Below are positions 1 through 12,483 of a stretch of 64,000 nt of DNA, one piece after another. The translations under genes and the position numbers were made by a program. Within the stretch, counting starts at the first letter, position 1, and every line of letters starts with the position of its first letter. Below the pieces are notes generated by a model. The model had not been told where the DNA came from, did not search any database, and saw only the letters and a program-made list of their open reading frames with translations. The DNA comes from Mycobacterium szulgai (lineage in GTDB: Bacteria > Actinomycetota > Actinomycetes > Mycobacteriales > Mycobacteriaceae), in NCBI RefSeq assembly GCF_002116635.1, contig NZ_LQPW01000165.1, positions 1 to 64,000 on the forward strand, given 5' to 3'.

Positions 1-411
1 GGCCGGCGCCGGGGCCGGCGGCTGGGCCGCGTTGGGGGCCAACGGAGCTGCGTTCGGAACCGGGTTGCCGGGGTTGGGAGGGGTAGGCGGCCCGGGATTG
101 GCCCCCGGTATTGCGGCTTGTTGCTGTAGCGGCGCGGAATAGCGCTGGCCCGGAGCGAGTCGCTGCAGCGGGCCCAGTCGGGGCAGGGGAGCGCCATCGT
201 TCGCGCCCCGCGGGCGAGGTCCCCGGTTCAGCGGTCGCAGCGTGGTGCCACCCGGGTTGGTCACGATCGCCCCGGCCGGCGGCGGCGCGTTGGCCGCATC
301 TCCACTGCACGGCACGGCGTTCGCCGGTGGCGCAAGGCTTATCGGGATGAGAAGTCCGAGTGCGGCCGCCGACGCCAGCGATACCGACACGATCCGAGGA
401 ATCGCCGACAT
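1..411 (-). CDS. Secreted Pro/Ala-rich protein, C-terminus outside window
   Basis: Reading leftward from an ATG at 411, 137 codons are open and run off the window edge, so the C-terminus is missing. Residues 1-33 form a signal peptide: a short basic start, a hydrophobic core rich in Ala and Leu, and a PPANA-VPC cleavage region. The mature part is dominated by Pro, Ala, Asn and Gly with no recognisable domain, and becomes almost pure Pro/Ala/Asn near the edge. Low-complexity exported proteins of this type are common in mycobacteria and are usually cell-wall associated. I do not recognise the family. The upstream gap carries a dyad at 478-504 that could control it. The export prediction is firm; the function is unknown. 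Confidence 0.7.
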   Translation of the reverse strand, partial: MSAIPRIVSVSLASAAALGLLIPISLAPPANAVPCSGDAANAPPPAGAIVTNPGGTTLRPLNRGPRPRGANDGAPLPRLGPLQRLAPGQRYSAPLQQQAAIPGANPGPPTPPNPGNPVPNAAPLAPNAAQPPAPAPA

Positions 412-477
412 GTCACACCTCTCCGGGGGCCAGGGCGCCTCATTTGACGTCCGGTGCTGGCTGATGTGACGATAGTG

Positions 478-504
478 ATCACTGAGACTTTTGTGATCAG
501 TGAT
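478..504. promoter_or_regulatory. Inverted repeat upstream of the secreted protein gene
   Basis: ATCACTGA (478-485) and TCAGTGAT (497-504) form a perfect 8-bp inverted repeat, and each arm overlaps a GATCA-type palindrome. It lies about 70 bp upstream of the leftward start at 411 in otherwise non-coding DNA. The symmetry suggests a transcription-factor site. No regulator gene is adjacent, so the cognate protein is unknown. Apart from this dyad and the doubtful ORF at 680-895, I see nothing in 412-908. Confidence 0.35.
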
Positions 505-679
505 TCTTCGATAGGTATGCGTCCGTGACCGTGTCGCAACGCATCCGTTCCGCGCCGGGCGGCCGGCGGAACTGGTTGCCGAAGGCCGCATGGCAGGCCG
601 GGACATTGGGTATCTGAGCGTTTGCTCGGCGGTTTTGGCCTTGCCCCGGAAGGATTCTCAGTATTCGAGCAGTTGTCTG

Positions 680-895
680 TCATGGACACAGGGTGTTGGG
701 CGACGTGTCGATCGTGTCGCTGACCAAGGCGCGATGGCGGAATTCAGCGCCTAGCAGAATGTGGACCTCGTCGACAAGGTTGGCGGGCGGATGGGCGCGC
801 GGATAGTGCTCTCGATCGAGATGGCCTGGCGGGGACACACCGGGAATATGGTCGCGCTCAACCCAGGCGGGTTCTTGGACCGCCAAAACCCCCAC
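680..895 (-). CDS. Doubtful small ORF downstream of the ESX-associated set
   Basis: A 71-codon frame opens with GTG 14 bp after the stop of the 44-aa membrane protein, in the same direction, with a weak purine stretch before it. The product is rich in His, Pro and Arg, has no signal peptide or membrane segment, and matches nothing I recognise. Third-position G+C looks lower than in neighbouring genes. It may be a third small gene of the operon or a decayed fragment. It is listed because position and direction fit; the coding claim is weak. Confidence 0.25.
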   Translation of the reverse strand: MGVLAVQEPAWVERDHIPGVSPPGHLDREHYPRAHPPANLVDEVHILLGAEFRHRALVSDTIDTSPNTLCP

Positions 896-908
896 CCTTA
901 CCTGTACG

Positions 909-1043
909 TCACCGCTGCTCCTCGCCCTTGCGGTCGGCCTCGAGCACGTTGACCCGGTGGTGAAGTCGTCGGATCGCGATCACCCCGAACACCGTGGTTG
1001 CCAGCAGGCCGTACACCAGTCCTTCGGTTATCGCGCTCATCAT
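909..1043 (-). CDS. Small single-pass membrane protein (44 aa)
   Basis: The ATG at 1043 (or the directly following ATG at 1040) overlaps the TGA of the upstream 340-aa gene, indicating translational coupling. The product has one hydrophobic segment at about residues 7-24, followed by a basic, charged cytoplasmic-looking tail with RRLHHR and a run of Glu, Asp, Arg and Lys. No known domain is apparent. It is probably the third member of the EspC-like operon, for example a small membrane partner of the exported proteins. That role is inferred from position only. It is too short for many annotation cut-offs. Confidence 0.55.
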   Translation of the reverse strand: MMSAITEGLVYGLLATTVFGVIAIRRLHHRVNVLEADRKGEEQR

Positions 1044-2062
1044 CCGTTTCCATTCAGGAGATTTTCGAGCCAAATACCGCCCAGGTAGGTGCTGGCGGCG
1101 GTGGCGGCGCCGGCGATGCACCCGGTTTCGGGTGCAACGACCTCGGCCGGCGGGAACGGGGAGACGATCGCTGCCGCGATCCCGGCCCCGCCGGCGCAGC
1201 CGCCGGCCGCACCGGCAATCAGCGGTCCCATCTCAGGATTCTTTTCGGCTGATCCGACGGACTGCGCAGGGTCAAACGGCGGCCCCGGTGGCAGTCGCGT
1301 CATTCCCGGCGGATGGCCCACATAGCTAGGCATCGGCGGGCCCGGCGTAGCCGGCGCTCGCGGCGCCGTGAGGGCCTGCTCATACTGCGGAATGAATGGG
1401 GGCTGAGGTGGCGGCGGTGTTCCATCAGGAGTGTCCAACGGTGCGAATGGGGGCGGGGGGCTGATGCCGCCGTCTTGTTTGAAATCGACCAACTGGACCC
1501 CCTTGCGGTGGGTGGCCGGAGCTTGCGCAACAGGGTTGGGGATCGGGCTTTGCGCAAAGTCGACGCTACCTAGATCGGCGGTGGCGGCGGTGAGTTGACC
1601 CGCTACCTTGGCGTCCGCCTCGTCGAGCTGTTGGGCGCGCAGCCGGATGTCACCGGCGAATGCTTGCGCCTGCGCTTGTCGAGCGGCCTGCTCGGCGGGC
1701 GTGCTGCTTGTGTGGGTGTCGGTGACCGACAAGTCTTCTCCGACAGTGGATCCCGCGTTGTGGGCGTCCTCGACACCATAGAGAACTCGTCTTTGGGCTG
1801 CGCTGATGTCGCCGGAACCATTGCGCGCGATCCCGGCTGCCTCACGCAGCATGTCGGCTTTTGCGCTGACAATCAGCAGGTCGGCGCTGGTCCGTTCCCC
1901 TAGCGCGTCCCCGCCAGCGCCGCTCCAGTCCACGGCATAGGACTGGTTTCGCATCTGGAAGAACGCGTCTTCCCACTGATCGGCGGTCTTGGTCCAGTAC
2001 CCGGCCGCATCGATGAGGTGCTCGGTACTCCATGCCAGGATTTGCGACAGAGTGGCCGGCAT
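1040..2062 (-). CDS. ESX-associated WXG-like protein with Pro-rich linker, Rv2082-like N-terminus
   Basis: This 340-aa protein has an alpha-helical N-terminal part of about 150 residues, beginning with an ILAWSTEHLIDAAGYW segment and containing a later W-S-G-A-G-G turn. It resembles WXG100-type helical hairpins and, from memory, the N-terminus of M. tuberculosis Rv2082. Residues about 190-270 are Pro-rich (PPPPQPPF). The C-terminal 65 residues hold two Gly/Ala-rich hydrophobic stretches, each with a Cys. Its ATG directly follows the TAG of the EspC-like gene, so the two are co-translated. This size and layout suggest a type VII secretion substrate or its partner, probably exported as a pair with the upstream protein. 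No ESX core genes lie in the window, so the secreting system is unknown. Confidence 0.65.
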   Translation of the reverse strand: MPATLSQILAWSTEHLIDAAGYWTKTADQWEDAFFQMRNQSYAVDWSGAGGDALGERTSADLLIVSAKADMLREAAGIARNGSGDISAAQRRVLYGVEDAHNAGSTVGEDLSVTDTHTSSTPAEQAARQAQAQAFAGDIRLRAQQLDEADAKVAGQLTAATADLGSVDFAQSPIPNPVAQAPATHRKGVQLVDFKQDGGISPPPPFAPLDTPDGTPPPPQPPFIPQYEQALTAPRAPATPGPPMPSYVGHPPGMTRLPPGPPFDPAQSVGSAEKNPEMGPLIAGAAGGCAGGAGIAAAIVSPFPPAEVVAPETGCIAGAATAASTYLGGIWLENLLNGNG

Positions 2063-2362
2063 CTACACCACCCACACCTGCGTCACGGCGGCCATCTCGC
2101 CCGCTGCGGTCGCCTCTTGGCTGGCATAACCCGCGGCAGCTGCGGCCACCCCAGCAGCCGTAGCCTGCATTCGGGTGACAAAGGCCACCGCCGTACAGCC
2201 GATCGCTGCGTCGATACCACTTGCCGCCACCGTGGTGGCTTGGAATGGCTGGCCGGACGGTGGTGGCGTTGCTCCGGCCGCAAGTTGAGCGCCAAGGCCC
2301 TGCCATTGACTGGCCGTAGCCCCCAGCTGACCAAGCACGACCTGCAATTCATCCACTACCAC
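2063..2362 (-). CDS. EspC-like small ESX secretion-associated protein (99 aa)
   Basis: I start this gene at GTG 2362; GTG 2356 is a close alternative. The roughly 150 bases of open frame upstream code for basic residues unlike the family and are probably not translated. The product has an N-terminal helix (VDELQVVLGQLGATASQW), a short Pro/Gly turn and an Ala-rich second helix, the two-helix architecture of the EspC/DUF2580 group (PF10824-type). Its TAG is immediately followed by the ATG of the 340-aa protein. Such proteins accompany EspA/EspE-type partners and are exported by type VII systems. An inverted decayed copy lies 37 bp away at 2399-2620. Family membership is moderately sure; the specific function is unknown. 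Confidence 0.6.
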   Translation of the reverse strand: MVVDELQVVLGQLGATASQWQGLGAQLAAGATPPPSGQPFQATTVAASGIDAAIGCTAVAFVTRMQATAAGVAAAAAGYASQEATAAGEMAAVTQVWVV

Positions 2363-2398
2363 CCGCGCGAGTCTAAATAGACACGACGTCGAGGGCCA

Positions 2399-2620
2399 CT
2401 TAGCCCCACTACGGCGGCGGTAGGTGGTGTCGACGCAACCCGAACGCAGGCTACGGCTGCTGGGGTGGCCACAGCTGCCACGGGGTATGCCAACAAGATG
2501 CCAGCGTCGCAAGCGAGATAGCTGTCGTCACCGGGGTGAGGTGGAGCAGGGGGCCAGTCGAGACCGCGCGCAACGGCGCCAGCGACATCCGCGCGGTCAA
2601 CGAGAGTTCTCTATGCCTTA
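2399..2620 (+). pseudogene. Decayed inverted copy of the EspC-like / 340-aa gene pair
   Basis: The plus strand here reads like the coding strand of the neighbouring minus-strand genes. Bases about 2399-2535 match the 3' half of the EspC-like gene (coding QATAAGVA and GYA) but lack about eight codons, carry a one-base deletion and reach an in-frame TAG at 2519-2521. Sequence from about 2560 to 2612 then matches the 340-aa gene around its ARNGSGDI and VLYG codons, so some 200 bp of gene start have been deleted. The remnant is divergent from the intact pair. This looks like a formerly duplicated pair now collapsed. The rest of the 2363-2740 gap shows only a weak purine stretch before the next gene. 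Confidence 0.7.
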
Positions 2621-2740
2621 CCCGCCGTACGCATCCGTTCCGGGCCAAACTAGTGCCAACTACTGACGCACCAGCCCTCGACTGCAAGAGTGGGCAGTGA
2701 AGCCGCATCGGGTCGATAGCCAATCGAGGGACGTAATTCA

Positions 2741-3634
2741 ATGAATCTGGCAGTAGAGGCGTTCAATCAGCTCACTGACAGATTGGCGAACCCGGCGCGG
2801 TTATCAGATCCCGACAGGTTGCGCCGCACCGTTTCCGGCAAGACGGTGCTGGTAACCGGCGCTTCGTACGGAATCGGTGAGGCGACGGCGCGCAACCTGG
2901 CCGCGGCCGGGGCGACGGTGCTGGTCGTGGCGCGATCGGCGGAACGCCTCGACGATCTGGCCGCATCGATCAACGCCGGGGGTGGCCACGCGGTCGCCTA
3001 CCCGGCCGATCTGACCGACGAAGCCGGCGTCAGCGTGCTGACCAAACAGATCACCGAGAATCATGGGGCACTGGACGTCGTGGTGAGCAATGCGGGCAAG
3101 TCGTTGCGACGGTCGCTGCATCAGCAGTACGACCGGCCGCATGACTTTCAGCGCACCATCGACATCAACTACCTGGGGCCGATCTGGCTGCTGTTGGGAT
3201 TGCTTCCAGCGATGCGCGAGACCGGGCACGGGCACATCGTGAACGTGTCAAGTGTGGGAGTGCGAGTTGTTCCCGGGCCGCAGTGGGGCGCCTACCAGGC
3301 CTCCAAGGGGGCCTTCGATCGGTGGCTGCGCAGCGTGGCGCCGGAGCTGCACGGCGACGGCGTGGCGGTGACGACGGTTTACTTCGCCCTGGTCCGCACC
3401 CGGATGATCGCCCCCACGCCCATGCTGGGCAGGTTGCCGGGCCTGCACCCCGATGAGGCCGCCGGCACCATCGCCAAGGCGATCATCGAGCGGCCCCGGA
3501 CCATCGAGCCGCCCTGGATGTGGCCCGCTGAGCTAGCCTCAGTGCTGCTGGCCGGACCGGCCGATCGCGCGGCAAGGCTGTGGCACCGCCGGTTCTTCGC
3601 CGAGTCCGAGAATGCGCAAAGGGATCCTCGATGA
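2741..3634 (+). CDS. Short-chain dehydrogenase/reductase (297 aa)
   Basis: This is a classical SDR: a nucleotide-binding TGASYGIG motif at about residues 39-46, a structural NAG at about 117-119, and the catalytic Ser of NVSSVG with YQASK further on. A basic position after the second beta strand (VVARSAER) favours NADP(H). A 30-residue N-terminal extension precedes the Rossmann fold, and a C-terminal tail with a Pro/Trp-rich stretch resembles SDRs that act on lipid or acyl substrates at membranes. Its TGA overlaps the ATG of the acyl-CoA synthetase (ATGA), so the two form an operon. It may reduce or oxidise an intermediate produced by that ligase. The substrate is unknown. Confidence 0.85.
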   Translation: MNLAVEAFNQLTDRLANPARLSDPDRLRRTVSGKTVLVTGASYGIGEATARNLAAAGATVLVVARSAERLDDLAASINAGGGHAVAYPADLTDEAGVSVLTKQITENHGALDVVVSNAGKSLRRSLHQQYDRPHDFQRTIDINYLGPIWLLLGLLPAMRETGHGHIVNVSSVGVRVVPGPQWGAYQASKGAFDRWLRSVAPELHGDGVAVTTVYFALVRTRMIAPTPMLGRLPGLHPDEAAGTIAKAIIERPRTIEPPWMWPAELASVLLAGPADRAARLWHRRFFAESENAQRDPR

Positions 3635-5189
3635 CGAACAGCTTGATAGCCACCGCGGCCCGCGCGGTGCTGTCCTCGGGACTGCTGGGTCCGCCGGGGC
3701 CGGTCGCGGCGCTGCGGCTCGTCCGCGAGATCTCGAGGGGCGGGACGAACCTTTACACCCTGCTGGCCATCGCGGCGGCGCGCTGGCCGGACCGGACTGC
3801 GATCATCGACGACGACGGTGCGCTCAGCTACGCCGAACTGCGGTCGATGACCGAATCGCTGGCCGACGAACTCGTCGGCTCGGGCATGGGGACCGGCCAC
3901 GCGGTAGGCGTCATGTGCCGAAACGGGCGCAACTTCGTCGCCGCGGTGTTCGCCACCAGCATGGTCGGCGCCGACGTCGTCATGGTGAACACGGAATTTC
4001 GCACCGACGCGCTGGCCGGTGCGCTGGGTGCGCATCGAATACGGATCATGTTCTGCGACAACGAATTCGCCGAACAGATACGCGAAACCGGTGAGAACAT
4101 CACGGTCATCGACCCACAGACGGTGCAGTCCAAGCAAGTCGAATCGCGGCCCAGGGTGGCAGCGGCGGGCCGCATCGTGCTGCTCACCTCCGGCACCACC
4201 GGGATACCCAAGGGTGTACCCCGCACGCCGCGGGTAAGTTCGGGTCTCGGCGTCAGTGTGACGATTCTGGACCGCACCCGGCTTCGGGTTGGATCACGAG
4301 TCGCCTTGGCGGTACCGATGTTTCATGGCCTGGGCTTCGGCATACTGATGCTGGCGATCGGTCTGGGCGGCACGGTGTTGACCCGCCGGCGGTTCGACGC
4401 CGAGGCCACCCTCGCTCAGGCGTCGTTGCATCGCGCCGACGCGCTGAGCGCGGTGCCCATCATGCTGGCCCGTATTCTGGACCTGCCGCACCGGGTACGA
4501 GCTCGAAACCCGTTGCCGTCGTTGCGGGTAGTGATCTCCAGCGGCGACCGGCTCGATCCCAGCCTGGCGCGCCGGTTCATGGACGCCTATGGGGATGTGC
4601 TCTACAACCTCTACGGTTCAACCGAAGTCGGTATCGGCGCGCTGGCGACGCCGTTCGAATTGCGGCGTTTCCCGGAGACAGTGGGCAAACCCGTCGCGGG
4701 CTGTCCGGTGCGGATCTACAACAAGAACGGCCGGCCCGTCGGGCCGCGCGTCACCGGCCGCATCTTCGTCGGCGGCGAACTGACCTCGGACGGCTACACC
4801 GGGGGCGGCGGCAAGACCGTCATCGATCGCATGACCAGCACCGGGGACATGGGTTATCTCGACGAAGCCGGGCGGCTGTACATCGTTGGGCGAGAAGACG
4901 ACATGATCGTTTCCGGTGGCGAGAACGTGTATCCGCGCGCGCTGGAAAACGCCCTCTCCCGCCATCCCGGTATCGCCGAGAATGCGGTGGTCGGCGTTCC
5001 CGACGAACAGTTCGGACACAGGCTGGCCGCCTACGTCGTGCCGCGCGCCGGCGACGACGTCGATGAGCCAACGCTGCGAGAGTACTTGAAGGGCAAGGTT
5101 TCTCGCTTCGAACAACCCCGCGACATCAACATCGTCGAGAGCATACCGCGCAATCCGGCCGGCAAGGTCGTCCGCAGGGAGCTGTCGAG

Positions 5190-5193
<4 letters not shown>
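3631..5193 (+). CDS. Fatty-acyl-CoA synthetase, FadD family (520 aa)
   Basis: The protein is an ANL-superfamily ligase that activates a carboxylic acid with ATP and loads it onto CoA. It carries the P-loop LLTSGTTGIPKG at about residue 190, an aromatic-rich LYNLYGSTE motif, the hinge STGDMGYLDEAGRLYIVGRED, and a C-terminal NPAGKVVRREL with the catalytic Lys. Length is normal. The start ATG 3631 sits in ATGA overlap with the SDR stop, better supported than an upstream in-frame ATG inside the SDR gene. It converges on ctpI, the stop codons sharing four bases. It resembles medium/long-chain FadD proteins, possibly the FadD12 group, but I do not assign a number. Substrate chain length is not predictable. 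Confidence 0.85.
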
Positions 5194-10070
<4,877 letters not shown>

Positions 10071-10127
10071 TCCGTCACCTCTCGAATGCGTCCCCAGCGC
10101 CCAATACTCCTGGCGTCGGAGAGACCT

Positions 10128-10189
10128 GTCCACATGGACCTCATAGAACCGGGCTAACAGCTTGCCATTACGGGGTGAACAAATTTGTT
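10128..10189. promoter_or_regulatory. Two perfect 12-bp palindromes between divergent ctpI and the DUF899 gene
   Basis: GTCCACATGGAC (10128-10139) and AACAAATTTGTT (10178-10189) are each perfectly self-complementary and lie in the 201-bp divergent promoter region. The second is A/T-rich in a G+C-rich genome, as expected for a promoter-proximal operator. The regulator is unknown. No other features are seen in 10071-10271. Confidence 0.35.
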
Positions 10190-10271
10190 TGGCGGCGACG
10201 AATTTCGATGGCGCGCCGTGTCTGTATTGGTGCGGACGTCAAGCTACTCGACCTCAGAAGGTGACCTGCCC

Positions 10272-11006
10272 ATGGATATACCCCCGATCGTGTCGGCACC
10301 CGTATGGGCAGCTGCACACCAGGAGCTGCTGGTGAAGGAGAAAGAGCTGACCCGGGCCCGCGATGCGCTGGCGGCCGCGCGCCGGCGGATGCCGTGGCTG
10401 GCCGTGGACAAGGCATACGAGTTCATTGGGCCGAACGGCCCGGTAGATCTGGCGGGTCTGTTCGACGGCCGGCGCCAGCTGATCGTGTACCGCGCCTTCT
10501 TCGCACCCGAGGTGCACGGCTGGCCCGATCACGCGTGCCGCGGTTGCTCCATGGTCGCCGACAACGTCGGTCACCTGGCCCATCTACACGCCCGCGACAC
10601 CACCCTGGTGTTCGCCTCCCGCGCGCCCCAGCCGGACATCGAACGCCTGAAGCAGCGGATGGGCTGGCAGATGCCCTGGTACACGATCACCGATTCCTGG
10701 GACGCCGACTTCGGCGTGGACGAGTGGCACGGGACCAACGCATTCATCCGTGATGGCGACCGGGTATTCCGCACCTACTTCATCAACGACCGCGGCGACG
10801 AGGCGCTGGGCACCACCTGGAGCTTCTTGGACATGACTGCGCTCGGTCGCCAGGAGCTGTGGGAAGACTCCCCGCCGGGTTACCCGCAGACCGCCCCGTA
10901 CGAGTGGTGGGACTGGCACGACGAATATGGCCGGCACGAACCGGCGCGCTGGTTTGGTGAGCCCGACCCGGACAATCCCAACGATCCGCGTCCGCCGCGT
11001 CCGTGA
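10272..11006 (+). CDS. DUF899 thioredoxin-like protein (244 aa)
   Basis: The product has the DUF899 layout: an N-terminal helical segment with LLVKEKELTRARDALAAARR, a WLAVDKAYEF strand, a thioredoxin-fold core with LIVYRAFF and CRGCSM (two Cys spaced as CxxC at about residue 88), and an aromatic C-terminal part with WSFLDMTALGRQE and DWHDEYGRH. The family is widespread in actinobacteria and proteobacteria and is thought to be redox-related, without an established reaction. The start ATG 10272 follows an AGAAGGTGA ribosome-binding site about 8 bp upstream; a longer frame from 10185 lacks one. It is transcribed divergently from ctpI. It is absent from the M. tuberculosis order I remember. Confidence 0.75.
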   Translation: MDIPPIVSAPVWAAAHQELLVKEKELTRARDALAAARRRMPWLAVDKAYEFIGPNGPVDLAGLFDGRRQLIVYRAFFAPEVHGWPDHACRGCSMVADNVGHLAHLHARDTTLVFASRAPQPDIERLKQRMGWQMPWYTITDSWDADFGVDEWHGTNAFIRDGDRVFRTYFINDRGDEALGTTWSFLDMTALGRQELWEDSPPGYPQTAPYEWWDWHDEYGRHEPARWFGEPDPDNPNDPRPPRP

Positions 11007-11063
11007 ATCAGCGGCAGCCCGGGTGACGGGTTGCCTGCCGCGATGTAGGGGCTATGAATCGCT

Positions 11064-11327
11064 CTACAGAATTCGGTGGTTTGCCTTACCGACGTGGTAC
11101 CCGGTCGGGAACGACTTCTCGATGACCTGCAGTTGGTGGTCAACTCTGGACTCGAGTTCGAGGACCACGCAGCTGTCGCCGACGGCCTTCGATTCGAGAA
11201 CTATGTAGCGCTGACCGCCATCTGTGATCGGGTCGCCTGAGTGCAATGTTTCGACGGGCACCAATTCGGGCGTTCCGTGTGACTCCACGCGATTCACAGT
11301 AAGGCAATTCCGCGGACCTGGGAACAC
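11064..11327 (-). CDS. Small hypothetical protein, Rv0108c position
   Basis: The frame encodes up to 87 aa; GTG codons at about 11291 and 11282 would give roughly 75 or 72 aa, closer to the size I recall for Rv0108c, which occupies this place in M. tuberculosis. The central part (VPVETLHSGDPITDGG, QRYIVLES, SCVVLELES) looks like a small beta-rich fold. There is no signal peptide or membrane segment. It lies alone between the DUF899 and PE genes. I assign no function; the homology is suggested by synteny only. Confidence 0.5.
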   Translation of the reverse strand: MFPGPRNCLTVNRVESHGTPELVPVETLHSGDPITDGGQRYIVLESKAVGDSCVVLELESRVDHQLQVIEKSFPTGYHVGKANHRIL

Positions 11328-11560
11328 CCCGGGCTGTTACAAAACGTTTCACATTGCCGTGGGCGGCCGGCAGTCGGCTGTAACCGCTTGTGACGCTGCT
11401 GGTTTCGGTACGGCCAACCGGGAAATGAAGCATTAGCGGGGCGGGGAAAATTAGTGCACGGACCATGTCCGCGGCCTAGTTACGATTTATTTCTGCCGAT
11501 CTTTTCCAATAGCGACCGTGAGAATCCGATTGGTCGTCGGGCCTGGCGAAAGGTGTCCAA

Positions 11561-12076
11561 ATGACGTTCGTGAACGCACACCCGGAGCTGGTGGCGGCCG
11601 CCGCAGCCGATCTCGCGGTCATCCGTTCCACCATCGCCTCGGCCAATTCGGCAGCTGCCATCCCGACCACCGGGGTGCTGGCGCCGGGGGCGGATGCGGT
11701 CTCGGCGGGCATCGCAGCGCTGCTCGGCATGCATGCCCAGGCTTATCAGACGCTCAGCGCGCAGGCGGTGGCCTTTCACGACGAGATCGTTCAAACGCTG
11801 CACGCGGGGGCCAATTCCTATGCCGCCGCGGAGGCCACCAATGCGTCTCCGCTACAGGTTGTCCAGGCCGCCCGGCCTGACCTGCTGGCCGCCACCGCAG
11901 CTTCGCCCGGACGGATGCCGGCGCTGACGCCGACGGCGCCGACACCGGCGGCTGCCCGGCCTGCACTGTCACCGGCACCGGCCCGCCCGGGCGCTGTTCC
12001 GGCACCGGCACGGCCCGCGGCGCCCGCGCGGCCCGCGGCGCCGGCACCGGCCGGGCGCCCCGCTGCCGCGAGCTAG
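11561..12076 (+). CDS. PE-family protein with Pro/Ala-rich tail (171 aa)
   Basis: Residues 1-98 are a typical PE domain: an N-terminal HPELVAAAAADLAVIRSTI helix, the AIPTTGVLAPGADAVSAGIAAL turn and YQTLSAQAVAFHDEIVQTL, with the PE dipeptide as P8-E9. The remaining 70 residues are almost only Pro, Ala, Arg and Gly in PAPARP-like repeats, unlike PGRS tails. It occupies the PE_PGRS1 (Rv0109) position of M. tuberculosis, so the PGRS domain is absent or has been replaced here. PE proteins are exported by ESX systems, typically as heterodimers with PPE partners; no PPE gene is nearby. The start ATG 11561 follows GAAAGGTG. The gap 11328-11560 shows no other feature. It ends tail-to-tail with the NTF2-like gene, sharing four bases. 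Confidence 0.9.
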   Translation: MTFVNAHPELVAAAAADLAVIRSTIASANSAAAIPTTGVLAPGADAVSAGIAALLGMHAQAYQTLSAQAVAFHDEIVQTLHAGANSYAAAEATNASPLQVVQAARPDLLAATAASPGRMPALTPTAPTPAAARPALSPAPARPGAVPAPARPAAPARPAAPAPAGRPAAAS

Positions 12077-12444
12077 CCGCGCTGCTTGAAGAACACGCTT
12101 ACGCGCGAGATCAGCCCGTCGTCGCGCTGCTCGAAGAGCAGGCATTCGGGCCAGGTCTTGCGCACACCGTCGATGTCGAAGGCCTCGGTCAACTCCACGT
12201 ATGAGACGCGGTCATCGACGTGCGAGATGCGGGTGACCTCCAACCGGTGGCCCGCCAGGTTCGTCAGAACTTTGCGCAGGTAGGCGAGGTAGTGGTCCTT
12301 GCCCTCGATCAGGTCGCAGAACGGGCCCTCGCGGGTCAGGCCCTCGTCGGCGATCGTGTCGGCCAGGCCGTCCCAATCATGAGCGGCCAGGCAGGTCAGA
12401 TACCGCTCAACGACGCCGGCCGTGCCCTGGCTCACACCAAGCAC
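12073..12444 (-). CDS. NTF2/SnoaL-like domain protein (about 123 aa)
   Basis: The size and pattern fit the NTF2-like cone fold: an N-terminal helix with VERYLTCLAAHDWDGLADTI, then alternating strands ending in WPECLLFEQRDDGLISRVSVFFKQ. Members act as small hydratases, isomerases, cyclases or ligand-binding subunits; the sequence alone does not say which. The start is GTG 12444, with GTG 12435 possible. It diverges from the rhomboid gene with only 39 bp between starts, so the two promoters must overlap. Confidence 0.7.
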   Translation of the reverse strand: MLGVSQGTAGVVERYLTCLAAHDWDGLADTIADEGLTREGPFCDLIEGKDHYLAYLRKVLTNLAGHRLEVTRISHVDDRVSYVELTEAFDIDGVRKTWPECLLFEQRDDGLISRVSVFFKQRG

Positions 12445-12483
12445 AGTAGGTCAACGCCGGCGGTCACAGGCAACAATGGTGCG

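Noticed and set aside
2424..2666. 80-codon plus-strand ORF
   Set aside because: It overlaps the decayed duplicate, follows none of the ancestral frames throughout and lacks a ribosome-binding site, so it is treated as part of the pseudogene.
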